Source: an uncultured Alphaproteobacteria bacterium (GTDB taxonomy: Bacteria > Pseudomonadota > Alphaproteobacteria > Rhizobiales > Beijerinckiaceae). Taken from it: a stretch of DNA of 64,000 nucleotides. Positions 1 through 6,097 of this stretch are shown piece after piece. The DNA lies in NCBI GenBank assembly GCA_937988775.1, contig CALKHP010000050.1, forward strand, positions 62,001 through 126,000, given 5' to 3'. The notes below the pieces were generated by a model, which searched no databases, had not been told where the DNA came from, and saw only the letters and a list, made by a program, of their open reading frames with translations. A program made the translations under genes and the position numbers. The stretch's first letter is position 1. Every line of letters starts with the position of its first letter.

Positions 1-138
1 GCTGCGATCGCCGCTGCCGCCGGCGTCGAGATCGGCCGCGTGAGCATCAAGGCAACGACCTCGGAACGGCTCGGCTTCACCGGCCGCCGCGAGGGCATCG
101 CGGCACTGGCAACGGCAACCGTGGAGGTCCCTTCATGA
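1..138 (+). CDS. ispF: IspF (MEcPP synthase) C-terminal end, partial
   Basis: Only the last 45 codons are present; the gene enters from the left edge. The visible residues include VSIKATTSERLGFTGRREGI, which matches the conserved C-terminal stretch of 2-C-methyl-D-erythritol 2,4-cyclodiphosphate synthase. This is a cytosolic enzyme of the MEP isoprenoid pathway. In many alphaproteobacteria IspF is fused behind IspD; the N-terminal part lies outside the window, so a fusion cannot be decided. The stop codon overlaps the cinA start (ATGA), which suggests translational coupling. Confidence 0.9.
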   Translation, partial: AAIAAAAGVEIGRVSIKATTSERLGFTGRREGIAALATATVEVPS

Positions 139-638
139 CGACTGAGATCGATGCGGCGGCGCGCCGCGTGCTCGCCGCGTGCGATGCGCGCAAGCTGACG
201 GTGGCGACGGCCGAATCCTGCACCGGCGGGCTGGTTGCCGGCGCGCTGACCGAGATCGCCGGCTCCTCCTCCGTGGTGATGTGCGGCTTCGTGACCTATT
301 CGAACGAAGCCAAGCACCGCATGCTCGGCGTGCATGACGAGACGCTTGACCGCCATGGCGCCGTCAGCGCCGAGACGGCCAAGGAAATGGCGCAGGGCGC
401 GCTGGCCCGGGGCAAGGTGTCGCTCAGCGTCGCCATTACCGGCGTTGCCGGGCCGGGCGGCGGCTCGGCGCAGAAGCCGGTCGGGCTGGTATGGTTCGCC
501 GCCGCCAGCGCCGACGGCCGCGTCGATCTGGTCGAGAAGCGCTTCGGCGATATCGGCCGCGCGCAAGTGCGCCGGGCAAGCGTGTTGCAGGCGCTGGCGA
601 TGCTGGAGAAATTGGCGAGCACGCCGTTGGCCGGCTGA
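135..638 (+). CDS. cinA: CinA C-terminal domain protein (nicotinamide-nucleotide amidohydrolase, PncC type)
   Basis: The 167-residue protein consists only of the CinA C-terminal domain. The signatures AESCTGGLVAGALTEIAGSS and GVAGPGGGSAQKPVGLVWFA are both clear. The family deamidates nicotinamide mononucleotide to nicotinic acid mononucleotide in the pyridine nucleotide salvage cycle. The N-terminal COG1058 domain of full-length CinA is absent, as is usual for the standalone form in alphaproteobacteria. The ATG lies inside the ispF stop, so the two genes are probably cotranslated. The gene ends 5 bp from the convergent COQ10-like gene. Confidence 0.93.
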   Translation: MTTEIDAAARRVLAACDARKLTVATAESCTGGLVAGALTEIAGSSSVVMCGFVTYSNEAKHRMLGVHDETLDRHGAVSAETAKEMAQGALARGKVSLSVAITGVAGPGGGSAQKPVGLVWFAAASADGRVDLVEKRFGDIGRAQVRRASVLQALAMLEKLASTPLAG

Positions 639-643
639 GGGCG

Positions 644-1096
644 TCAGCCGCCGTAAATCGCATCCGCGCGCGTCTCGAAGGATTGCGCCATGCGCCGGAA
701 CACCGTGTCGAATACCGCGCCGGCCAGCATGCCGAAGGTGCGGCTCTTGAACGCGTAATCGATGAAGAACGCGACCTCGCTGCCGCCAGCCTCGAGGTCA
801 CCGAACAGCCAGCGATTCTCGAGATGGCTGAACGGGCCGTCGACATATTCAACCAGGATGCGCCGGGCGGCCCGGTCGAGCCGCACGCGCGTGGTGAAGC
901 TCTCCCGGATCAGCTTGTAGCCAATGCTCATATCGGCGAGCAGCGTCACCGTGCCATCCTCCGCCTCGCTGCGGCGGCGAATGGTGAGCTTCTCGCACAT
1001 CGGCACGAAAGCCGGATAGCTCTCGATATCGGCGACCAGATTGAACATCTGGTCGGCCGAATGCTTGACGATCCGTTTTGTCTGGAATTCAGGCAC
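644..1096 (-). CDS. COQ10/RatA-like START-domain protein
   Basis: A 150-residue single START/SRPBCC-fold domain. The opening (KRIVKHSADQMFNLVADIES followed by YPAFVPMCEKL) and the later GPFSHLENRW match the polyketide cyclase/COQ10 family. Family members include mitochondrial Coq10, which binds ubiquinone and supports respiration, and Escherichia coli RatA, which has been described as a ribosome-association toxin. Either label is possible by homology; a quinone-chaperone role is the better guess in an alphaproteobacterium. It follows the cyclophilin gene at 1123-1590 with a 26-bp gap and the same strand, so they are probably one operon. Rhizobial relatives usually sit beside lipA, which is not here. 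Confidence 0.85.
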   Translation of the reverse strand: MPEFQTKRIVKHSADQMFNLVADIESYPAFVPMCEKLTIRRRSEAEDGTVTLLADMSIGYKLIRESFTTRVRLDRAARRILVEYVDGPFSHLENRWLFGDLEAGGSEVAFFIDYAFKSRTFGMLAGAVFDTVFRRMAQSFETRADAIYGG

Positions 1097-1122
1097 TTAA
1101 GTGCGCAACCTTATGTGTACTA

Positions 1123-1590
1123 TCAGGATGCGCTGGCCGCGATCGTCGCCTTGGTGATCCGGTCGGGATCGCGCACCGGCTCGCCGCGCTTGATGTTGTC
1201 GACGTTGTCCATGCCCTCGGTCACCTTGCCCCACACCGTGTACTGGCGATCGAGGAAGGTCGCGTCGCCGAACACGATGAAGAACTGGCTGTTGGCGGTA
1301 TTGGGCTGGTTGGTGCGCGCCATCGAGCACACGCCGCGCACATGCGGTTCGGCGTTGAACTCGGCTTTGAGGTCGGGGTAGTCGGAGCCGCCGGTGCCGG
1401 TGCCGTGCGGGCAGCCGGTCTGGGCCATGAAGCCATCGATGACGCGGTGGAAGGCCACGCCGTCATAGAATCCCTCGCGGGCAAGCTGCTTGATGCGCTC
1501 GACATGGCCGGGGGCGAGGTCGGGCCGCATCTCGATGACCACGCGCCCCTTGGTGGTGTCGAGGATCAGGGTATTTTCGGCGTCGCTCAT
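1123..1590 (-). CDS. Cytosolic cyclophilin-type peptidyl-prolyl cis-trans isomerase
   Basis: A compact cyclophilin of 155 residues without a signal peptide. FHRVIDGFMAQTG carries the catalytic Arg and the substrate-binding Gln, and ANSQFFIVFGD and QYTVWGKV are further family signatures. It would catalyse proline isomerisation during cytosolic protein folding. An ATG at 1599 would overlap the upstream stop as ATGA, but its AAGG lies only 1 nt away; the ATG at 1590 has the same AAGG at a usable distance and gives the standard start MSDAENTL. The upstream gene is the small secreted protein, the downstream one the COQ10-like gene. Confidence 0.93.
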   Translation of the reverse strand: MSDAENTLILDTTKGRVVIEMRPDLAPGHVERIKQLAREGFYDGVAFHRVIDGFMAQTGCPHGTGTGGSDYPDLKAEFNAEPHVRGVCSMARTNQPNTANSQFFIVFGDATFLDRQYTVWGKVTEGMDNVDNIKRGEPVRDPDRITKATIAASAS

Positions 1591-1595
1591 ATCAA

Positions 1596-2186
1596 TCATC
1601 CCTTATTCGCGCCGCCAATGAACCGGATCAAGTAGGGCCGGCCGGCGATCGCGTTCTGGAAACCTCCACCGAGCGGCAGAGGCGTGCAGCGCGCAATAGC
1701 ATCAAGAAGCCCGCTGACGAAAGCCTCTTGCGCATGATCGCCCTGTCGCGGCGCGCCTGCGGTGACGCGCACCGGCGCGATCACGCTGCCATTGGCGCGA
1801 AACGCCAGCCGCACCGTCGCCGCGCGCCCGTCGCTGTTTGCCAAGGTCGCCATGCATTGCGCGAGATAGGGCGCGACCTGGTCGAGCCGCGTCACGCTGT
1901 CGAGATGCCGCCGCGCCTCAGTGAGCCTGACGCTGGCGGCATAGGTGCTTGCACCGGTGACCGGCGCGAAGCTCCTGCCACGCGGGCGGCGGTCGAGCTG
2001 CTCGCGGTATAGGCGGTGCGGGCCGACGCGTGGGCCGAAATGGCCGCTGCGATACAGGTCGCGCTCATAGCGCTCGCGCGGGCTCAGGCAGGAATCGACC
2101 GCCTGGCCCGGACAGCGATCATAGGCGGCGGCGGGTGAGAACGAAGCCGCCATGACAATCAGGGCAAGAAAGGATAAGCGCGCCAT
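1596..2186 (-). CDS. Secreted/periplasmic protein with TonB-C-like domain, function unknown
   Basis: 196 residues. Residues 1-21 form a signal peptide (MARLSFLALIVMAASFSPAAA) with a likely AAA|YD cleavage. The following region is Arg/Tyr-rich with two Cys (DRCPGQAVDSC). The C-terminal third (VRLAFRANGSVIAPVRV, then a helix, then CTPLPL) looks like the beta-strand pattern of a TonB C-terminal or energy-transducer-like domain, but there is no transmembrane anchor or Pro-rich linker. This domain call is from pattern only. It lies between two cyclophilins, and its stop overlaps the possible upstream start of the next gene, so it is likely cotranscribed with it. Confidence 0.75.
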   Translation of the reverse strand: MARLSFLALIVMAASFSPAAAYDRCPGQAVDSCLSPRERYERDLYRSGHFGPRVGPHRLYREQLDRRPRGRSFAPVTGASTYAASVRLTEARRHLDSVTRLDQVAPYLAQCMATLANSDGRAATVRLAFRANGSVIAPVRVTAGAPRQGDHAQEAFVSGLLDAIARCTPLPLGGGFQNAIAGRPYLIRFIGGANKG

Positions 2187-2234
2187 CGTTCAACAGATGG
2201 TCATGCAGGAGGCTTCCGGCAAGCGGAAGGCCTG

Positions 2235-2303
2235 GTCCCGGCTCAAGGCCGGGACAAGACGGGGCGGTTTACCTGGTGTCTTGCCCCGGCCTTGAGCCGG
2301 GGC
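2235..2303. repeat. Family B palindromic repeat pair (B1)
   Basis: Two 21-bp palindromes, 2235-2255 (gtcccggctcaaggccggga plus c) and 2283-2303 (gccccggccttgagccgggg plus c), lie in inverted orientation 27 bp apart. They sit between the two same-strand genes at 1596 and 2317. The same units recur at 9821, 32276, 37500 and 55432. Confidence 0.85.
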
Positions 2304-2316
2304 CTATCCGGCTCGC

Positions 2317-2886
2317 TTACTTCGCGTCGGCCGCCAGTTGCATCTTCACGATCTTGTCGGGGTTCGTGACCTTGCCGCCCTCAGCCTGCGAACCCTTCTT
2401 GATCTTGTCGACCACGTCCATGCCCTTCACGACCTCGCCGAAGATCGTGTACTGGCCGTCGAGCGAGGGCGCCGCATCGAACATGATGAAGAACTGCGAA
2501 TTGGCCGAATTCGGGTCCGAGGTGCGCGCCATGCCAACGGTGCCGCGCACGAATTTCGCCTTCTTGGTGAATTCCGCCGGCAGGTCCGGCAGATCGGAGC
2601 CGCCCGAACCGGTGCCGGTCGGGTCGCCGGTCTGCGCCATGAAGCCGGCAATGACGCGGTGGAAGACGATGCCGTTATAGAAGCCGCGCTTCACCAGCGC
2701 CTTGATCTGCGCGACATGTTTCGGCGCCAGATCGGGCCGCAGCCGGATGGTGATGCGGCCATCCTTGGTGTCGAGATAGAGCGTGTTCTGCGGATCGAGC
2801 GCCGGCGTTTGCGCCAGCACGGGCGTCGACAGGACGCCGGTCAGCCCGGCCGACAGGCCAAGGGCGAGAATATCGCGACGATGCAT
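2317..2886 (-). CDS. Exported cyclophilin-type peptidyl-prolyl cis-trans isomerase
   Basis: 189 residues. The N-terminus starts MHRRDILALGLSAGLTGVLS and ends in a VLAQ|TP type signal-peptide cleavage, so the protein should be periplasmic. The RR near the start could suggest Tat export, but RRDILAL is only a partial Tat motif. Cyclophilin signatures FHRVIAGFMAQTG, NSANSQFFIMF and QYTIFGEV are all present. It pairs with the cytosolic paralogue at 1123-1590. An open frame extends upstream to 3096 but overlaps coaD; the chosen ATG is the one that begins the signal peptide. It follows coaD with a 40-bp gap. Confidence 0.93.
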   Translation of the reverse strand: MHRRDILALGLSAGLTGVLSTPVLAQTPALDPQNTLYLDTKDGRITIRLRPDLAPKHVAQIKALVKRGFYNGIVFHRVIAGFMAQTGDPTGTGSGGSDLPDLPAEFTKKAKFVRGTVGMARTSDPNSANSQFFIMFDAAPSLDGQYTIFGEVVKGMDVVDKIKKGSQAEGGKVTNPDKIVKMQLAADAK

Positions 2887-2926
2887 GAGCCTTCTCTCCA
2901 GACTTTGCTGAGACCGGCCTGAACAA

Positions 2927-3427
2927 TCAGGCCTTTTTGAACTTCGCCGCGAGCATATCCGCAACGAATCCGGGCACGAAAGGCGACACGTCGCCGCCCA
3001 TCGTCGCGATCTGGCGCACCAATGTCGCGGTAATATGGCGCGTCGGCGGGCTCGCCGGCAGGAACACCGTCTGAAGGCCCGGCGCCATGTCGCCATTCAT
3101 GCCGGCCATTTGCATCTCGTAGTCGAGATCGGTGCCGTCGCGCAGGCCACGCACCAGCAGCGTCGCCTCGCGCGAGCCGGCGAACTGCGTCACCAGGTTG
3201 CCGAAGGTCGCGACCTCGAGCGCAGCACCGGCTTCCCTGGCAAGCGGCAGGCCGACCTGCTCGATCATGTGGCGACGCTCGTCGGTCGAGAAGATCGGCT
3301 TTTTCGAGGGATGCACGCCAATGGCGACGATCAGCCGGTCGCAGAGCTTGAGAGCGCCGCGCAGCATCTCGACATGGCCGTTGGTGAGCGGATCGAAGGA
3401 GCCGGGGTAGAGGGCGATACGGGTCAT
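2927..3427 (-). CDS. coaD: Phosphopantetheine adenylyltransferase
   Basis: 166 residues, normal length for CoaD. The nucleotidyltransferase signature is at residues 7-18 (YPGSFDPLTNGH), with the conserved RGLRDGTDLDYEMQMAGMN further on. It makes dephospho-CoA from 4-phosphopantetheine and ATP, the penultimate step of coenzyme A synthesis in the cytosol. The usual ISSS(S/T)LVR segment reads ITATLVRQIA here, a mild substitution. It is followed on the same strand by the exported cyclophilin, a pairing often seen in Rhizobiales, and diverges from the PPK2 gene. Confidence 0.96.
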   Translation of the reverse strand: MTRIALYPGSFDPLTNGHVEMLRGALKLCDRLIVAIGVHPSKKPIFSTDERRHMIEQVGLPLAREAGAALEVATFGNLVTQFAGSREATLLVRGLRDGTDLDYEMQMAGMNGDMAPGLQTVFLPASPPTRHITATLVRQIATMGGDVSPFVPGFVADMLAAKFKKA

Positions 3428-3534
3428 CCCGCATGGTTAGCCTGCTTTCAGCCCGCGTGAAAGAGCCACGCGCCCGCACTTGAACAGGATGCGCCTTGTT
3501 GCGTTATGCTCTCGCACCCTGCCCCGGAGCCATC

Positions 3535-4452
3535 ATGCCGAAATCCGCCAATGCCGCCCCCGCCCGCCTGACCCCGGATATGGCGAAGCTCGCCCAGCCG
3601 TTCCGCGTCACGCAAGGCAAGCATTTCAAGCTCAAGGACTTCGCCACGCGCGATCCGTTCGGCAAGGAGTTCGACAAGGCCGAAGCCAAGCAATGGTTGG
3701 CCGATGGCATCGACCAGCTGACCACGTTGCAGGAGAAGCTCTATGCCGACGATCGCTGGTCGGTGCTCCTGATCTTCCAGGCCATGGATGCCGCCGGCAA
3801 GGACGGCACCATCAGCCACGTGATGTCGGGCGTTAATCCGCAAGGCTGCCAGGTGCATTCCTTCAAGGCGCCCTCGCATGAGGAACTCGACCACGATTTC
3901 CTGTGGCGCACGACGTGTCGGCTGCCCGAACGCGGCCGGATCGGCATCTTCAACCGCTCCTATTACGAGGAGGTGCTGATCGCCCGCGTGCATGAGGGCA
4001 TCGTCGACGGCCAGCGCTTGCCCGACACGCTGCGCGGCAAGGGTTTCTGGCGCAACCGCATGGAATCGATCGCCGATTTCGAAAAGCACATGGCGCGCAA
4101 CGGCACCGTGATCCTCAAGTTCTTCCTGAACGTCTCGCTGGGCGAACAGCGCGACCGCCTGCTCGCGCGCATCGACGACCCGGCCAAGAACTGGAAATTC
4201 GACGCGCAGGATCTCGTCGAGCGCGGCCATTGGGGCAGCTATATGGATGCCTATCAGGAGGCGATCCGCGCCACCGCGACCAAGCATGCGCCGTGGTACG
4301 TCATCCCCGCCGACGACAAATGGTTCGCCCGCGCCGCGGTGATGGCGGCGGTGGTGCGTGAGATGCGCAAACTCGATCTCGCCTTCCCTGAACTGCCGGA
4401 GCCACAAAAGGACAAGCTCGTCGACGCCCGCCGCCAACTGATGGCGGGGTAA
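3535..4452 (+). CDS. ppk2: Polyphosphate kinase 2 family protein (PPK2)
   Basis: 305 residues from the ATG at 3535; an upstream in-frame start at 3496 would add a non-conserved segment. The P-loop-like motif FQAMDAAGKDG, the FNRSYYEEVL segment and the lid region around DDPAKNWKF identify PPK2. The KNWKF lid and single-domain length resemble class III PPK2 enzymes, which use polyphosphate to phosphorylate AMP or ADP; the substrate is an inference. PPK1 and exopolyphosphatase are encoded at 48.9-51.1 and 47.4-48.9 kb, so the window holds synthesis, use and breakdown of polyphosphate. The 3-prime end is followed by repeats A1 and C1. Confidence 0.92.
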   Translation: MPKSANAAPARLTPDMAKLAQPFRVTQGKHFKLKDFATRDPFGKEFDKAEAKQWLADGIDQLTTLQEKLYADDRWSVLLIFQAMDAAGKDGTISHVMSGVNPQGCQVHSFKAPSHEELDHDFLWRTTCRLPERGRIGIFNRSYYEEVLIARVHEGIVDGQRLPDTLRGKGFWRNRMESIADFEKHMARNGTVILKFFLNVSLGEQRDRLLARIDDPAKNWKFDAQDLVERGHWGSYMDAYQEAIRATATKHAPWYVIPADDKWFARAAVMAAVVREMRKLDLAFPELPEPQKDKLVDARRQLMAG

Positions 4453-4482
4453 AGCCGGGGCACAATCCGCTGCGCCCTCCCC

Positions 4483-4572
4483 GTGTCATTCCCGCGCAGG
4501 CGGGAATCCAGAGCCGCCGACGCAAACGGCCCCTGGATTCCCGACCGCGCTGTCGCGCGTCGGGAATGACAC
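4483..4572. repeat. Family A double-hairpin repeat (A1, inverted copy)
   Basis: A roughly 90-bp unit bounded by gtgtcattcccg and its reverse complement cgggaatgacac. The first hairpin is attcccgcgcaggcgggaat (8-bp arms) and the second is a longer attcccga-type stem. The order of the two hairpins is reversed relative to copies A2-A4, so this copy is inserted in the opposite direction. It lies between the convergent ends of the PPK2 and HAD genes. Confidence 0.9.
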
Positions 4573-4601
4573 TGGTAATAACGGCGAGCCTTCTTATCGG
4601 G

Positions 4602-4624
4602 ATGGGCCGGATGAACCGGGCCAT
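4602..4624. repeat. Family C palindrome (C1)
   Basis: A near-perfect palindrome of the form atgggccgg-N-ccgggccat, preceded by cggg as in the other family C copies. It lies 30 bp from repeat A1 in the same convergent junction and may act as a bidirectional terminator stem. Confidence 0.8.
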
Positions 4625-4687
4625 GATGGCAAAAGGCAGCGTGTAAGCAGCCCCCTTCCCGTCAAGGGGGAGCACAAGCCGACCGGC

Positions 4688-5368
4688 TCAGGCGGCCGCC
4701 GCCGGTGCGATGGTCGCGCCCTCGCCCGCGAGGAAATCGAGCACATCCTCGTGCTTGGCAAGAATCGTTTCCGCGCCCGCCGTGCGCAGGCGGCGCGGCA
4801 AGGTCGGGTCGGCGTGGCTGCCGCCGGTAAAACCCGCAACCCGCATGCCGGCGCGGCGCGCCGCCGTGACGCCCGCCACCGAATCCTCGAGCACGAGGCA
4901 GGATTCGGGGTCGGTGCCCATTTGCGAGGCGGCATAAAGGAACACATCCGGCGCCGGCTTGCCGCGCGCCACCTGCGACGCCGAGAAGATGCCGGGCTCG
5001 AACAGGTCGAGCAGCCCGACCAGGCCGAGATTGCGGCGCAGCGCCACCAGCCCGGTCGATGACGCGACGCATTTGTCGCTCTGCAAGCGCCGCAACATGT
5101 TCTGTGCCCCGGCGATCGGCTGCAATTCGGCGGCGAAGCGATCGCGCGTGCGCTGCAACTCGGCCTCGCGCACCGCTTCGGGAATGGCGCGGCCGATTTC
5201 GGCCTCGATCAGGGTCCAGGTGTCGGCGGATGGAATACCGGTGAAGCGACTGGCGAATTCGTGCATCGTCATGGCATGGCCGAGACGCGTCATCATCTCG
5301 GCGCCGGCCGAACAGGCGATGATCTCGCTATCGATCAACACGCCGTCGCAATCAAAGATAATCAGCAC
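4688..5368 (-). CDS. HAD-superfamily hydrolase (beta-phosphoglucomutase-like subfamily)
   Basis: 226 residues. The HAD motif I is FDCDGVLIDSE (nucleophile Asp5, acid/base Asp7), motif II is the SST around residue 104, motif III is in GKPAPDVFLYAA, and motif IV is VLEDSVAGV. The cap between motifs I and II is alpha-helical, as in beta-phosphoglucomutase and phosphoglycolate phosphatases. The physiological substrate cannot be read from the sequence. It follows the DUF849 gene by 3 bp on the same strand, so it belongs to the gyrA-DUF849-HAD unit. Confidence 0.9.
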   Translation of the reverse strand: MLIIFDCDGVLIDSEIIACSAGAEMMTRLGHAMTMHEFASRFTGIPSADTWTLIEAEIGRAIPEAVREAELQRTRDRFAAELQPIAGAQNMLRRLQSDKCVASSTGLVALRRNLGLVGLLDLFEPGIFSASQVARGKPAPDVFLYAASQMGTDPESCLVLEDSVAGVTAARRAGMRVAGFTGGSHADPTLPRRLRTAGAETILAKHEDVLDFLAGEGATIAPAAAA

Positions 5369-5371
5369 ACC

Positions 5372-6097
5372 TTACCTCTGCGTCCCGTTTCGCTGCCGCC
5401 CAGCCGCGATGATCGCGGCGTTATGGCCCGCAATGGTGCCCTCAGGCAAGGTTAGACCATCCTCGAGGCCGAGCCGCTGCGACAGGCCGTGCCTGGCCGC
5501 AAGGTCGAACAGCGGCCAGACGGTCGCCTCCATGCCATGCAGCAACAGCGATTTCGACACACCTGCCGCGCGCAACCGCGCCAGCATCCTCTCGGCAACC
5601 GCCAGCGCGTGCGCCGGTTCCGGCTCGGTGACCTCGATCAGGATACGGAAGGCGCCGGTCGTCAGGTCCGCCGCCAGCGCCGCCTCGACATCGGCCTCGT
5701 CGAACAGGCCGAGTTCGAGGCCGATGCCACGCTCGTGCAGCGCGGCGGCAACCGCCATGGCCCCCGCCTCGCCCATGTTGAGCGAAGCGTAATCCGGCCG
5801 ATTGCGCCATTGCCCGATACAAGCCGCAGTGCGCGCATGATCGCCCTCGATCCACAGCCCCGTCGAAACGCCAAGCAGCGTGCCGGGCAGCGCCTGCCGC
5901 AGCGCGCCGAGCAACGCGTCGACGGCCTCGGCGCGCAAGGTTTCCGCACCCGTCTCGTCGCGGATATGGACATGGACCTCGTTCGCCCCGGCACGCACCG
6001 CCGCGACGGCGTCCGCGACGATCGCCGCCGGTGTCAGCGGCACGGCCGCGTGTTCCTCACGCCGCCGCGCCCCGTTGAGCGCCGCCTGCAGGATCAT
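5372..6097 (-). CDS. DUF849 / BKACE family enzyme (beta-keto acid cleavage enzyme)
   Basis: 241 residues, shorter than the 270-310 typical of the family. The start LNGARRREEHAAVPLTP, the zinc-ligand pair in VHVHIRDE (His42, His44) and the late GLEDGLTLPEG carrying the third ligand Glu are all present, so the active site looks complete. BKACE enzymes condense a beta-keto acid with acetyl-CoA and release acetoacetate; 3-keto-5-aminohexanoate cleavage (Kce) is the founding example, but substrates vary. Its start overlaps the gyrA stop by ATGA, which implies coupling to gyrA. Confidence 0.88.
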   Translation of the reverse strand: MILQAALNGARRREEHAAVPLTPAAIVADAVAAVRAGANEVHVHIRDETGAETLRAEAVDALLGALRQALPGTLLGVSTGLWIEGDHARTAACIGQWRNRPDYASLNMGEAGAMAVAAALHERGIGLELGLFDEADVEAALAADLTTGAFRILIEVTEPEPAHALAVAERMLARLRAAGVSKSLLLHGMEATVWPLFDLAARHGLSQRLGLEDGLTLPEGTIAGHNAAIIAAGRQRNGTQR

